From positions 32,132-96,131 of the forward strand of contig NZ_JAAXPG010000029.1 in NCBI RefSeq assembly GCF_012396365.1: 64,000 bases of DNA, written 5' to 3'. This document shows positions 8,666 through 17,380 of this stretch, piece by piece. The position numbers were made by a program, and so were the translations under genes. Below the pieces are notes generated by a model, which worked only from the letters and a program-made list of their open reading frames with translations, searched no databases and had not been told where the DNA came from. Every line of letters begins with the position of its first letter. Positions within the stretch are counted from its first letter, which is position 1. Origin of the DNA: Nocardiopsis alborubida (lineage in GTDB: Bacteria; Actinomycetota; Actinomycetes; Streptosporangiales; Streptosporangiaceae).

Positions 8666-8913
8666 GAGAAATGGGGCTTTTGGCCGGTTTGCGTGCACTG
8701 AGGGCTTGATCACGACGCATTCATCACATAAGTTCGCTTCCGGCACAGACGTTCGACATTCGCACGGTCACTCTCCGTGAGGAGGCTGCTTCCGACAGGG
8801 CGAAACGCCCCGCCCAGCCCGGTTCCCGGCGACCCCGGGATGATCCCGGACCGGCAGGAGCGGCCCCGGCGTCCACGCCCCCACCGCGACAGGCAGAACA
8901 CGAAGCGGGATCC

Positions 8914-10281
8914 ATGACGCGCACCAGTCCCCTGACCTCGTTCCTCGACTACGAGAGGAGCATCGCGCCACCCGGCTACAGCCGGTGGCTCATCCCGCCC
9001 GCGGCTTTGGCGGTACACCTGTCCATCGGCCAGGTGTACGCGTTCAGCGTCTTCCGCAACCCGCTGGTCGAACGGTTCGACACCTCGCTGACCGCGATCG
9101 GGATCATCTTCAGCATCGCCATCGTCATGCTCGGCCTGTCGGCCGCGTTCGGCGGCAAGTGGGTGGAGCGCAACGGCCCCCGCAAGGCGATGTTCGTCTC
9201 CGGCCTGTGCTGGTCGGGCGGTTTCGCGGTCGCCGCGCTCGGCGTGGCGACCGGCCAGCTCTGGCTGGTCTACCTCGGCTACGGCTTCCTCGGCGGCCTC
9301 GGCCTGGGCATCGGCTACATCTCGCCGGTCTCCACCCTCATCAAGTGGTTCCCCGACCGGCCCGGCCTGGCCACGGGCATCGCGATCATGGGCTTCGGCG
9401 GCGGCGCGCTCATCGCCTCGCCGCTGTCCTCCGAACTCCTCAGCCGCTACGCCGACACCCCCGCGGACGCCATCGCCCCCGCGTTCCTCACCCTGGGCGC
9501 CGTCTACTTCGTGGTCATGATGCTGGGCGCCTTCACCGTGCGCGTCCCCCCGCCGGGCTGGCGCCCCGCGGGGGCCCCGGCCGAGGAGCCGAAGGAGGCC
9601 TCCGCGGGCCGGTCCCCGGCCCTGGAGGGGGTGTCGGTGGAGACCGCCGTGCGCACCCCGCAGTTCTGGCTCCTGTGGACCGTGCTCTTCTGCAACGTCA
9701 CCGCGGGCATCGGGATCCTGGAACAGGCCTCGCCCATGGTGCAGGAGTTCTTCACCGGGGTCGGCCCGGCCGAGGCGGCGGGCTACGTCGGCTTCCTCTC
9801 CCTGTGCAACATGCTCGGGCGGCTCGTGTGGTCCTCGGCCTCCGACGTGATCGGCCGCAAGCGCGTCTACATCGGCTACCTCGGCCTGGGCGGGCTCCTC
9901 TACCTGCTGATCGCCGTCGCGGGAACCAGTTCGATCGTGCTGTTCGTGGCGCTGACCGGCGTCATCCTGTCCTTCTACGGCGGCGGCTTCTCCACGGTGC
10001 CCGCCTACCTGAAGGACCTGTTCGGCACCTTCAACGTGGGCGCCATCCACGGCAGGATCCTCACCGCCTGGTCGCTGGCCGGGGTCGCCGGGCCGATGAT
10101 CGTCAACGTCATCGCCGACGCCCAGCTGTCCGCCGGACGCGACGGGGCGGAGCTCTACGGGCTCTCCCTCTACGTCATGGTCGGCGTCATGGCCGTGGGC
10201 TTCCTCGCGAACATGCTGGTCCGGCCCCTGCCCGAGCGGGTCCACCAGCGCGACCGGGAACGCGTCGCCGGGCGCGGCTGA
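8914..10281 (+). CDS. OFA-family (oxalate/formate antiporter-like) MFS transporter
   Basis: 455 residues and twelve hydrophobic segments. The N-terminal IPPAALAVHLSIGQVYAFSVF and FGGKWVERNGPRKAM follow the OFA pattern, as do GFGGGALIASPL and GRLVWSSASDVIGRKRVYI in the second half. OFA members exchange organic anions such as oxalate and formate, and many have unknown substrates. A 42-residue membrane protein follows 111 nt downstream, as seen for this family in other actinobacteria. The ATG at 8914 lies after GAAGCGGGA. The 248-bp upstream region holds only an AT-richer patch (8704-8760) that may be the promoter. Confidence 0.9.
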   Translation: MTRTSPLTSFLDYERSIAPPGYSRWLIPPAALAVHLSIGQVYAFSVFRNPLVERFDTSLTAIGIIFSIAIVMLGLSAAFGGKWVERNGPRKAMFVSGLCWSGGFAVAALGVATGQLWLVYLGYGFLGGLGLGIGYISPVSTLIKWFPDRPGLATGIAIMGFGGGALIASPLSSELLSRYADTPADAIAPAFLTLGAVYFVVMMLGAFTVRVPPPGWRPAGAPAEEPKEASAGRSPALEGVSVETAVRTPQFWLLWTVLFCNVTAGIGILEQASPMVQEFFTGVGPAEAAGYVGFLSLCNMLGRLVWSSASDVIGRKRVYIGYLGLGGLLYLLIAVAGTSSIVLFVALTGVILSFYGGGFSTVPAYLKDLFGTFNVGAIHGRILTAWSLAGVAGPMIVNVIADAQLSAGRDGAELYGLSLYVMVGVMAVGFLANMLVRPLPERVHQRDRERVAGRG

Positions 10282-10392
10282 GCCCGAACCCGGGGGCGGG
10301 ACCGCGACCGGCCCCGCCCCCGGACCGCACACACGTCCCCCAGCGGTCACCGAGTCCCCACCGGTCACCGAGGAACCGAGGAAAGGCCACAC

Positions 10393-10521
10393 ATGTCAGG
10401 CAACCGGACCACCAACGCCTCCACCGTCACCGCGATCCTGCTGTGGGTGCTGGTGCTCGCCGCCCTGGCCTACGGGGTGGCGCAGACCGCCGTGGACGCG
10501 GCGGCGCTCTTCGCCTCCTGA
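10393..10521 (+). CDS. Small membrane partner of the OFA transporter
   Basis: 42 residues from the ATG at 10393, preceded by a strong GAGGAAAG ribosome site. It is essentially one transmembrane helix (TVTAILLWVLVLAALAYGVA) with short polar ends, and the Thr/Ala-rich tail ends LFAS. Its place directly after an OFA-type MFS gene matches the recurrent MFS transporter small subunit annotation in actinobacteria. The role is presumably stability or assembly of the carrier; this is inference from position and size. Confidence 0.75.
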   Translation: MSGNRTTNASTVTAILLWVLVLAALAYGVAQTAVDAAALFAS

Positions 10522-10591
10522 GGGCCGGCGCCGTCCACCCCGTTCGGACTCCGCGAGCAGGGTGTGGAAGTGTGCGAGCACGCGCCCGGCG

Positions 10592-12064
10592 TCAGGCCCC
10601 GTCCGCGCCCTCGCCCTTGGCCCAGGCGGTGACCAGCCGCTGGGCGTCGGGGCGGCGCGGCATGGCCACGATGAGCAGGTCGTTCTCACGGATCCGGGTG
10701 TGCGCCGAGGGCACCAGCACCCGCTTGCCCCGCACGATCGTGGTGACCAGGCCGTGCGGCGGGTCCAGCTCCCCGAGCCGCCTGCCCACGATGTAGAGCC
10801 CCGGCGCCGCGCGCACCTCGATCAGCTCGGTGCCCAGGTCGCTGATGGGGACGTCCGCCGCCACGGGGTCGAGCGAGTGGCCGTCCCGGGTCAGCCCCAG
10901 CAGGCCCGCGGCGGCGCGGATGCTGGTGCCCTGCACCGCCGCGGAGACCAGCACGACGAAGAAGACGACGTTGAAGATCAGGGCGCCGTCCGGGTACCCG
11001 GCCACGAAGGGGAACGTGGCCAGCACGATCGGCACGGCCCCGCGCAGCCCGACCCAGCTGACGAAGACGATCTCCCGCCACGTGTAGTCGAACCACACCA
11101 GGCACAGCGCCACCGTCGCCGGGCGTGCCACCAGGACCAGGACGGCGCTGACGGCCAGCCCCGGGAGCGCCACACCCGGGAGGTCGGAGGGGAAGACCAG
11201 CATGCCCAGCAGCAGGAACAGCCCCACCTCGGCGGTGTTGGACAGCCCTTCGTGGAAGGTCCGGATGCCCCGCCGGTGCAGGGGCGCGCGGGCGCCCACG
11301 ACCAGCCCGGTGACGTAGACCGCGAGGAAGCCCGAGGCGCCCGCCAGCGCCGCGACGCCGTAGGAGGCCCCGGCCACGCCCAGCGCCAGCACCGGGTAGA
11401 CCCCGGCCGGGCCCAGGTTGACGCGGGTCAGCAGCCAGCTTCCGGCCAGCCCCGCCACGGCGCCCACGACCAGGCCCCCGACCAGCTGTATGAGGCCGAA
11501 CAGCGCCCACTCGGCCGGTGACGGCGTGTCCTGCCAGGTGGCGATGAGGCCGATGGTGAGCAGGATGGCGACGGGGTCGTTGGCGCCGGACTCCACCTCC
11601 AGCAGGGAGGCGACCTTGCGGGGCAGCGGGGCCCTCCGTAGCATGGCGAACACCGCCGCGGCGTCGGTGGAGGCCACGACCGCGCCGATGAGCAGGGCGG
11701 TCAGGGGGCGCACGTCCAACAGCAGGTACGTGCCCGCCGCCAGGATCAGCGCCGTGCCCGCCACGGCCACGGTGGCCAGCGCGAACCCGGGGGCGGCGGC
11801 GCGCCGCAGGTCCCCGGGCTTGGTCGTCAGGCCGCCCTCGAAGAGGATGAGGATCAGTCCGACGGCTCCGCCGATCTGGGCGATCTCGGGGTTGTCCAGC
11901 CGGACCAGCCCGAGCCCGTCGTCGGCGATGAGCATGCCCAGGGCCAGGAAGAGCAGCAGACCGGGCAGCCGGATGCGGTTGGCGAAGCCCGAGGCCAGGA
12001 TCGCCGCCACCAGCAGGAGTCCGGCCGCCAGGATCCACCCGTCGGCGGGCAGGTGCACTGCCAT
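10592..12064 (-). CDS. Potassium/proton antiporter (CPA1 family, NhaP2-like)
   Basis: 490 residues. The first approximately 390 form a Na+/H+ exchanger membrane domain with about twelve helices and family motifs LILFEGGLTTKPGDL, VVASTDAAAVFAMLR, LEVESGANDPVAILLTIGL and WVGLRGAVPIVLA. The ND pair in SGANDP is the conserved ion-binding motif of electroneutral CPA1 antiporters. The last approximately 90 residues form a TrkA-C/RCK-C-like domain (LIEVRAAPGLYIVGRRLGEL, ENDLLIVAMP), as in NhaP2-type K+/H+ antiporters. It exports K+ (or Na+) in exchange for protons. The ATG at 12064 follows GACGGGGGAA. It diverges from the universal stress gene with only 46 bp between starts. Confidence 0.88.
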   Translation of the reverse strand: MAVHLPADGWILAAGLLLVAAILASGFANRIRLPGLLLFLALGMLIADDGLGLVRLDNPEIAQIGGAVGLILILFEGGLTTKPGDLRRAAAPGFALATVAVAGTALILAAGTYLLLDVRPLTALLIGAVVASTDAAAVFAMLRRAPLPRKVASLLEVESGANDPVAILLTIGLIATWQDTPSPAEWALFGLIQLVGGLVVGAVAGLAGSWLLTRVNLGPAGVYPVLALGVAGASYGVAALAGASGFLAVYVTGLVVGARAPLHRRGIRTFHEGLSNTAEVGLFLLLGMLVFPSDLPGVALPGLAVSAVLVLVARPATVALCLVWFDYTWREIVFVSWVGLRGAVPIVLATFPFVAGYPDGALIFNVVFFVVLVSAAVQGTSIRAAAGLLGLTRDGHSLDPVAADVPISDLGTELIEVRAAPGLYIVGRRLGELDPPHGLVTTIVRGKRVLVPSAHTRIRENDLLIVAMPRRPDAQRLVTAWAKGEGADGA

Positions 12065-12110
12065 GGTTCCCCCGTCGTCGGCTCTGGGGCGCGGTGGAGG
12101 GGGAGTGCCG

Positions 12111-12935
12111 ATGGCCGCCGGTGGTGAAGACGGCGCCGCACGGGCCCCCACCCGCGCCATCACCCGGTTCCTGGTGCCCCTGGACGGCACCGCCGGTGCG
12201 GCCGCCGCCCTCGGCCCCGCGCTGCGCGCCGCCCGCGTCCTGCGGGTCCCCCTGGAACTGCTGACCGTGCACGACCGCGTGAACCGCACGTGGGCCGAGG
12301 ACGTCGACGCGATCGCCGCGGGCCTGGACTACGACCGCGTCGAGGTCTCCATGGTCGGCTCCGGCTGGCCGGGGGACGTGATCGTCGACGCGGTCGCCGA
12401 GCAGCCCGGAACGGTCGTGTGCATGGCCACCCACAACCGGGACCGGTTCTCACGCCTGGTGGCGGGCAGCGTCACCGAACACGTACTGCGCCAGGCCGCC
12501 GCCCCGGTGCTCATGATAGGTCCCGGGTACCTGCGGGACGAGGGAGGCGGGGCCGGTGGCCGCGCCCTCGTGTGCCTGGACGGCGGCTCCCGCGACACCG
12601 CCACCCTCGCCCTGGGGCGGGGGTGGGCCCGCCAGCTCGGGCTGGAGGTGGAGCTGGTGCACGTGGCCTCGCCCGGCGGGGCGGCCGTGGCAGAGACGCG
12701 GCTGTCGGGGGCCGCGCGGAGGCTGGAGGCGGACGGCCTGGCGGTCCGGACGACCGTGCTGACCGGCGCCGACCCCGCGGGCGACATCACCGGGCTGCTC
12801 CACCGCCGCCCCGGCGCCCTGGCGGTGCTCGCCAGCCGCGCCCGGGTGGGGATTCCCAAGCTCGTCCTGGGCAGCGTCAGCTCGCGGATCCTCGCGGCCA
12901 GCCCCCGCCCCCTCCTCCTCACGCGTTCGTCCTGA
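12111..12935 (+). CDS. Universal stress protein, tandem UspA domains
   Basis: 274 residues with two UspA-like halves. The first begins RFLVPLDGTAGAAAAL and ends in the nucleotide-loop region (LVAGSVTEHVLRQAAAPVLMIGP, fitting G-2x-G-9x-S/T-type ATP binding). The second begins RALVCLDGGSRDTATLAL and ends VLGSVSSRILAASPRPLLL. The ATG at 12111 is preceded by GGAGGGGGA. It is divergent from the K+/H+ antiporter, so the two may share a stress-responsive control region. USPs of this type bind ATP and modulate other proteins; no specific partner can be named. Confidence 0.87.
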   Translation: MAAGGEDGAARAPTRAITRFLVPLDGTAGAAAALGPALRAARVLRVPLELLTVHDRVNRTWAEDVDAIAAGLDYDRVEVSMVGSGWPGDVIVDAVAEQPGTVVCMATHNRDRFSRLVAGSVTEHVLRQAAAPVLMIGPGYLRDEGGGAGGRALVCLDGGSRDTATLALGRGWARQLGLEVELVHVASPGGAAVAETRLSGAARRLEADGLAVRTTVLTGADPAGDITGLLHRRPGALAVLASRARVGIPKLVLGSVSSRILAASPRPLLLTRSS

Positions 12936-13171
12936 GGTCCCGCCCCGCCCCCGGTGCGCTGACCGGAGACGCTGCCCGTGCGACGCGAGGGACCTCGACG
13001 TGGAACCGCTGACCGCCCGCCGCGGCACCGGGCACGGCTCCGGCCCGAGCGTCCAGCGCTGGGCCGTGGCGCGCCTTCGCCCGCCCGTACCGGATTGCGC
13101 CGCCCGCGCATCCGCTGGAAGGCACGCGACGACATCCACGAAGCCTTCCCCGCCCCGGGACGCGCACTCCT

Positions 13172-13201
13172 CTGCCGCGACGTCTGAAGTCGTCGCGGCA
13201 G
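13172..13201. terminator. Hairpin terminator candidate
   Basis: A perfect 11-bp stem (CTGCCGCGACG at 13172-13182 with its complement at 13191-13201) around an 8-nt loop, just downstream of the merR gene on the minus strand. No T-tract is present, which is common in high-GC actinobacteria. Confidence 0.6.
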
Positions 13202-13207
13202 GGGGCC

Positions 13208-13573
13208 TCACCGCATGTGGGAGCAGTCGGCGTCAGGGTTTCGCGTGACGTCGATCACGTCGTCGAGTCGGTCGCGCACGGCGAGCAGGTCGGTGATCCG
13301 CTGGTCGATGCGGCCGCGCTCGGCCACCAGCTGGTCCAGGAGTGCCGGGTGCGCCTCACCCGAGTCCACGCACGGCAGCACATCGCGGACCACTCTGCTG
13401 GGGAGGCCCGCGGCGTACAGCTGTTGGATCAACCGGACGCGCTGGACGGCGGTGTCGGGGTAGTGCCGATGGCCGCCGGGGCTGCGGTCAGCCTGGAGCA
13501 GGTCCTGTTCCTCGTAGTAGCGCAGTGCCCGGACGCTCACTCCCGCCTTCTCGGCGACCTCACCGATGCGCAC
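13208..13573 (-). CDS. MerR-family transcriptional regulator
   Basis: 121 residues. The N-terminal winged helix reads VRIGEVAEKAGVSVRALRYY and ends in HRHYPDTAVQRVRLIQQLYAAGL, followed by a long dimerisation helix (DQLVAERGRIDQRITDLLAVR) and a short tail with one Cys (DADCSHMR). I chose the GTG at 13573 because GGAGGAGGG precedes it and it matches the family N-terminus; a longer ATG start at 13621 would run through the operator. MerR proteins bind dyad-symmetric sites in overlong promoter spacers and twist them into active form. It diverges from an NADP-dependent oxidoreductase, its likely target. Confidence 0.92.
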   Translation of the reverse strand: MRIGEVAEKAGVSVRALRYYEEQDLLQADRSPGGHRHYPDTAVQRVRLIQQLYAAGLPSRVVRDVLPCVDSGEAHPALLDQLVAERGRIDQRITDLLAVRDRLDDVIDVTRNPDADCSHMR

Positions 13574-13605
13574 CGGCCCTCCTCCGCCCGGGCGGACCGC
13601 CCGAC

Positions 13606-13637
13606 TTGAAGCTGACGCCAACGTCAGGTCCTAGCGT
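13606..13637 (+). promoter_or_regulatory. MerR-type promoter/operator of the oxidoreductase gene
   Basis: A -35-like TTGAAG (13606-13611) and a -10-like TAGCGT (13632-13637) are 20 bp apart, longer than the optimum. A perfect dyad, CTGACG-CCAA-CGTCAG (13612-13627), fills most of the spacer. This is the classical MerR activator layout. Transcription would run right towards 13720. Confidence 0.7.
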
Positions 13638-13719
13638 AGCGGGTGTCGGCGTTCGCCGAACATTTTCCCCACTGATCCCACGAACGGCCGGTTCAGGCCG
13701 TGTGGAAAGGCCGGCCCTC

Positions 13720-14625
13720 ATGCGCGCAGTCCGCTATCACGAGTACGGCGGTGTGGAGACCCTCGTGGTCGAGCAGGCGCCGGACCCGCGTCCCGGGCCC
13801 GGTGAGATCCTCGTCCGCGTCGCGGCGGCCGGCGTCAATCCCATCGACTGGAAGGTGCGTTCCGGTGCGGTGCGCGAAATCCTCCCCGTGGACCTGCCCG
13901 CGATTCCCGGGCGTGACGCCGTCGGTGTGGTCGACGAGATCGGCGCGGGCGTGCGGGGGGTGAGCATCGGCGACCGTGTCTTCGGGCTGGGCGGCGTCAC
14001 CGGAGCGACGGCGGAGTTGGCCGTGCTTTCGGCCTGGGCCCACGCGCCTGCCACATGGACCGAGGAGGAGGCCGCCGGCGCGGGCCTGGCGTCCGTGACC
14101 GCGTTGGGCGGGCTGAAGGCGCTCGGTCCCCTGCGGGGGCGCACCCTGCTCGTCGAAGGCGCTGCCGGAGGCGTGGGCAGTGCCGCGGTCGAGATCGCGG
14201 TGGCCCGGGGCGCCACCGTGATCGGGACGGCCAGCGAGCGCAACCACGAGTTCCTCACCTCCCTCGGAGCCGTTCCCACCACCTACGGCACCGGCCTCGC
14301 ACGGCGCCTGGCCACCCTGGCACCCGCAGGTGTCGACCTCGCGCTCGACACCGCGGCCTCCGGCTCCCTGGCCGACCTCGTCGCGATCGTGGGCGACCCC
14401 GCTCGCGTGTCGACGGTCGCCGACCACATCAATGCCCAGCGCCTGGGTGTGCACCTGGCCAACGCGGAGAACGACTCCACGCTCCTCGCCGAGGCGGGCG
14501 AACTCGGCCGGCAAGGCCGCTACACACCGCGCGTCGAGCGGACTTATCCCATCGAACGGATCGCGGAAGCGCACGCGTACGCCGAGCGCGGACACACGCG
14601 GGGAAAGATCGTGGTCCGCATCTGA
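13720..14625 (+). CDS. NADP-dependent quinone-oxidoreductase-like MDR protein
   Basis: 301 residues, zinc-independent medium-chain dehydrogenase/reductase (QOR type). The GroES-like N-terminus reads MRAVRYHEYGGVETLVVEQ and AAGVNPIDWKVRSG. The nucleotide-binding fold has LLVEGAAGGVGSAAVEIA near residues 142-159, an AAGGVG variant of the QOR loop. No zinc-ligand cysteines are visible. The C-terminus GHTRGKIVVRI is typical. Such enzymes reduce quinones or activated carbonyls with NADPH. Placement opposite a merR gene with a MerR-type promoter suggests induction by an electrophile or drug-like compound; the inducer is unknown. Confidence 0.9.
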   Translation: MRAVRYHEYGGVETLVVEQAPDPRPGPGEILVRVAAAGVNPIDWKVRSGAVREILPVDLPAIPGRDAVGVVDEIGAGVRGVSIGDRVFGLGGVTGATAELAVLSAWAHAPATWTEEEAAGAGLASVTALGGLKALGPLRGRTLLVEGAAGGVGSAAVEIAVARGATVIGTASERNHEFLTSLGAVPTTYGTGLARRLATLAPAGVDLALDTAASGSLADLVAIVGDPARVSTVADHINAQRLGVHLANAENDSTLLAEAGELGRQGRYTPRVERTYPIERIAEAHAYAERGHTRGKIVVRI

Positions 14626-14645
14626 GTCCCGGTGCGGCCGGTGCC

Positions 14646-15125
14646 TCAGCCGGTGGCCAGGGCCTCGCGGTAGTGCGCGATGAGCGCCTCGTCGGGGCCG
14701 GCCTGCGTCCGCTCCGCGCGCCCGTCCAGCACGGCGGCGAGGGTGCGCAGGCACACGTCCCATCCGGCCGCGGTGTTGGCCGTCCAGGCCGGGTCGGCGA
14801 CGGTGTTGGACAGGCGCAGCACGCACCCGTCACCGTCCTCCTCCAGGGTCCAGCGCAGGTCCTCGCCGTCCCAGTGGAAGGCCAGGACGTGCGGCGGGGC
14901 GAACTCGGTGATCGGCGCGGTCTGCGGTTCCTCGCCGGGGAAGGTGAGCGTGAGCGCGCCGCCCTCGCGCGCGTCGATCGCCACCCGGCAGGGGAACCAC
15001 CGGCTGAGCGCCTCGTCGGTGGTCAGCGCGGACCAGACCGCCGACAGCGGGTGCGGGTAGCGGCGGGTGAAGTGCAGTACGGGTGCGCCGGGCGTGCTCG
15101 CGTCGACGCTGACCTCGGTGCTCAT
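14646..15125 (-). CDS. SRPBCC (AHSA1-type START-fold) protein
   Basis: 159 residues. Landmarks of the AHSA1/START-like fold are FTRRYPHPLSAVWSALTTDEALSRWF near the N-terminus, then LTFPGEEPQTAPITEFAPP, LAFHWDGEDLRWTLEEDGDG and NTAAGWDVCLRTLAAVLDGR. Its ATG overlaps the stop of the upstream ArsR gene (ATGA), so the two form a coupled pair. ArsR-SRPBCC pairs are widespread in bacteria and often sit with or regulate detoxification functions. The ligand is unknown. Confidence 0.88.
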   Translation of the reverse strand: MSTEVSVDASTPGAPVLHFTRRYPHPLSAVWSALTTDEALSRWFPCRVAIDAREGGALTLTFPGEEPQTAPITEFAPPHVLAFHWDGEDLRWTLEEDGDGCVLRLSNTVADPAWTANTAAGWDVCLRTLAAVLDGRAERTQAGPDEALIAHYREALATG

Positions 15126-15451
15126 GGCTGGTGCCCCTCCTGCGGGTGCGTGGAGTCCAGGTACTCGCCCAGTTCGTCCAGCCGCTCCGTCCAGAACGCC
15201 CGGTAGGGGCGCAGCCAGTCGTCCAGGTCGCGCAGCGCCTCGGCGCGCAGGCGGTAGCGCCGCCCCTGCCGCTCGGCGGTCTCGGAGACCAGTCCGGCGG
15301 TGCGCAGCACGCGCAGGTGCTTGGAGACGTTGGGCTGGCTCAGGTCCAGCCCGGCGACCAGGTCCTTGACGAGCAGGCCCTCGCTTTGGCGCAGCGCGTC
15401 CAGGATGCGGCGCCTGCTGGGCTCGGCCAGGACGGCGAACAGATCGGGCAT
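15122..15451 (-). CDS. ArsR-family transcriptional regulator
   Basis: 109 residues with a winged-helix domain: FAVLAEPSRRRILDALRQSEG, then recognition helix DLSQPNVSKHLRVLRTAGLV and wing ETAERQGRRYRLRAEALRDL. There is no metal-binding CxC motif, so it is probably not a metal sensor. It belongs to the group paired with SRPBCC proteins. The ATG at 15451 lies very near the predicted transcription start, so the mRNA may be leaderless. Confidence 0.92.
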   Translation of the reverse strand: MPDLFAVLAEPSRRRILDALRQSEGLLVKDLVAGLDLSQPNVSKHLRVLRTAGLVSETAERQGRRYRLRAEALRDLDDWLRPYRAFWTERLDELGEYLDSTHPQEGHQP

Positions 15452-15457
15452 GCACTG

Positions 15458-15487
15458 AGTATGCCAACATGGTTATATGACTGTCAA
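15458..15487 (-). promoter_or_regulatory. Promoter of the arsR-SRPBCC pair
   Basis: Reading leftward, TTGACA (15487-15482) is followed after 18 bp by CATACT (15463-15458), a good vegetative-sigma match only a few bases before the ATG at 15451. The AT-rich spacer (ATATAACCATGTTGG) would be a natural ArsR binding site. Confidence 0.65.
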
Positions 15488-15535
15488 GGCATGAAAGGGG
15501 GGTCGTGCGCTCCTTCCGCTGGGGGAGCGTCCCTG

Positions 15536-15565
15536 CCTGCTGGGGGCGGCGCCGCCCCCAGCAGG
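15536..15565. terminator. 30-bp perfect palindrome, terminator candidate
   Basis: CCTGCTGGGGGCGGC followed immediately by its exact complement. It lies 73 nt beyond the DUF2267 gene stop on the minus strand. A second GC hairpin (10-bp arms at 15591-15600 and 15615-15624) lies between them. Together they probably end DUF2267 transcription before the arsR promoter region. Confidence 0.6.
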
Positions 15566-15638
15566 CCGAAGGGCTGGCCACCCGCAGGGCCCGGGCCCCG
15601 TCGGGCGCGTCCGGCGGGGCCCGGGGCGGGTTCAGCCG

Positions 15639-16031
15639 CTAGCCGCTCAGCTCCGGTTTGCCGAACAGCGCGGCGTAGCCGGAGGGGAGCTGGCTGAGGA
15701 TGTGGTTGAGCTGGCCCCCGGTGACCCGGCGGGAGACGGTGGTGAGCACGGCGCTGGCGTCCCACTCGGCGGTCCGGGGCCGGGCCCCGGTGGCGGCGCC
15801 CACCCGGGTGAGGAACTCCTCCACGCCGAAGGACTCCGCATCCAGCAGTTCGCCCTGCTGGATCGCCTCGCCCAGTTCGTCGGGCAGCTGCGCGACCAGG
15901 TGTTCCGCGCCGTTCGCCTGGAGCCGGGGCGCCAGCACGCCCAGTACCGCGCGGCTGACCTGCTCGGCCTCGTCGCGGTCGGCGTACTCGCCCAGCTCGC
16001 GGACCTCGTTCAGGAACTCGTCGTAGTGCAT
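15639..16031 (-). CDS. DUF2267 protein
   Basis: 130 residues, predicted all-helical and soluble. Family landmarks are MHYDEFLNEVRELGEYADRD at the start, VLGVLAPRLQANGAEHLVAQ, LGEAIQQGELLDAESFGVEEF and TGGQLNHILSQLPSGYAALF. DUF2267 proteins are common in actinobacteria and often stress-induced, but no activity is established. I chose the ATG at 16031 as the family start; the frame is open further upstream without a ribosome site. It follows the MFS gene at 16141 in the same direction by 109 nt. Confidence 0.85.
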   Translation of the reverse strand: MHYDEFLNEVRELGEYADRDEAEQVSRAVLGVLAPRLQANGAEHLVAQLPDELGEAIQQGELLDAESFGVEEFLTRVGAATGARPRTAEWDASAVLTTVSRRVTGGQLNHILSQLPSGYAALFGKPELSG

Positions 16032-16140
16032 CTCGACCTCCACGTGGTGGCGGATGTCCGGGTCCCCTGCCCGCTCCCCGGCGGGGGCAACCACCGGGGG
16101 AGCGGGCGGGGTCCGCGCAGGTCGGAGCCCTCGGAGGGGG

Positions 16141-17364
16141 TCAGGCGTCCGTGGGGTGGACGGCCCGGCCCCCCTTCGCCGGTCCCGGCGCGGGCGGGGC
16201 GTACAGGTCGGTGGCCTCGTGGCCCACCCGGCGCGCGGTCAGGGCCGCGGGCACCATGGCCAGCAGCGCGAGCAGGGCCAGACCGACGCCGACCCACAGC
16301 GGGGCGCGCAGCCCGAAGGCGTCGATGCCCATGCCGCCGATCCAGGAGCCGACGACCACGCCCATGGTGATGAACGAGGAGTGCACGGTGTTGACCAGGG
16401 CGCGCGGGTTCCCGGCGCGCTGGACGCGGGTGATCATCGCGGGGTTCAGCGTGATGCCCACCAGCCCGATGCCCGCCATCGCCAGCAGGGCGGGGACCGG
16501 CAGGTCCGCGAAGAGCGCGAAGACGCCCAGGAAGACCGTGTTGAGCGCCAGACCGGCCACGATGACGGTCACGGTGTGGGACATGGCCAGACGGCCGACC
16601 ACGATGTTGCCGACGACCGTCGCCCCGCCGTAGCCCAGGAGCAGCAGCGGCACGATGTCGCGGGAGAAACCGGTGACCTCGGTGAGGATCGGTGTGAAGT
16701 AGGAGAACGCGGCGAAGGTGGCGCCGATGATGAGCGTGGAGGTGGCCATGACCGTCCACAGGCGCGGGCGGCGGAACACCTCCAACTCGGAGCGCAGGGC
16801 CCCGGCCTCCTCGGCCTTCTCCAGGCGTGGCAGGGCGAGCATGGTGGCCACTGCCACGATCACGGTCAGCGCACCGACGGCGGCGAAGGCGGCGCGCCAG
16901 CCGAACTGTCCGCCGATGAGCGTGGACAGCGGCAGGCCGAGCAGGGTGCCCACCATGAGGCCCTGGAGGGCCACACCGGTGGCGCGTCCGCGCAAGTGCG
17001 GATCGGTGACCTGGGCGACCGCCGACAGGGCGACGCCGAAGAACGCGCCGGAGGCCGCCCCGGTGACCACGCGGGCCACGAGCATGGGCCAGTAGGAGGT
17101 GGAGAGGGCGGCCAGCGCGTTGCCGACGAAGAAGACGGCGAACAGCACCATCAGCGCGTGGTTCGTGCGCAGCCGGAGCACAGACAGGGTCGCCAGCGGA
17201 CCGCCGAGCGCCATCGCCAGCGCGAACGCGGTGATGAGGTAGCCGATCTGCGGGATGGTGGCCCCGAGGTCCTCGGACATCTGCGGCATGAGTCCGCCGA
17301 CGAGCAGCTCACTGGTGACCATGGCGAAGATGCCGAGCGCCATGAGGTGGACGGACTTGGGCAC
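16141..17364 (-). CDS. MFS transporter, DHA1 (AraJ/sugar-drug efflux) type
   Basis: 407 residues, twelve hydrophobic segments. The N-terminus VHLMALGIFAMVTSELLVGGLMP, with LITAFALAMALGGPL, RVVTGAASGAFFGVALS and LVNTVHSSFITMGVVVGSWIGG, is typical of DHA1 exporters of sugars or drugs. The start is GTG at 17364 after GAAAGGAA. A 24-bp palindromic site lies immediately upstream, and a TetR gene is next upstream in the same direction, so it is probably a TetR-controlled efflux pump. The substrate is unknown. Confidence 0.88.
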   Translation of the reverse strand: MPKSVHLMALGIFAMVTSELLVGGLMPQMSEDLGATIPQIGYLITAFALAMALGGPLATLSVLRLRTNHALMVLFAVFFVGNALAALSTSYWPMLVARVVTGAASGAFFGVALSAVAQVTDPHLRGRATGVALQGLMVGTLLGLPLSTLIGGQFGWRAAFAAVGALTVIVAVATMLALPRLEKAEEAGALRSELEVFRRPRLWTVMATSTLIIGATFAAFSYFTPILTEVTGFSRDIVPLLLLGYGGATVVGNIVVGRLAMSHTVTVIVAGLALNTVFLGVFALFADLPVPALLAMAGIGLVGITLNPAMITRVQRAGNPRALVNTVHSSFITMGVVVGSWIGGMGIDAFGLRAPLWVGVGLALLALLAMVPAALTARRVGHEATDLYAPPAPGPAKGGRAVHPTDA

Positions 17365-17380
17365 GGGGGGTTCCTTTCAG

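Noticed and set aside
5654..8746. Very long open frames on both strands across the azt and MFS genes
   Set aside because: Only the parts matching AztA and AztB look like protein; the rest is Arg/Gly/Pro-rich translation of the opposite strand of real genes, typical of high-GC codon bias.
12936..13207. Short frames between the stress protein and merR
   Set aside because: No ribosome sites, Arg/Pro-rich composition and overlapping antisense frames; only the terminator hairpin is convincing.
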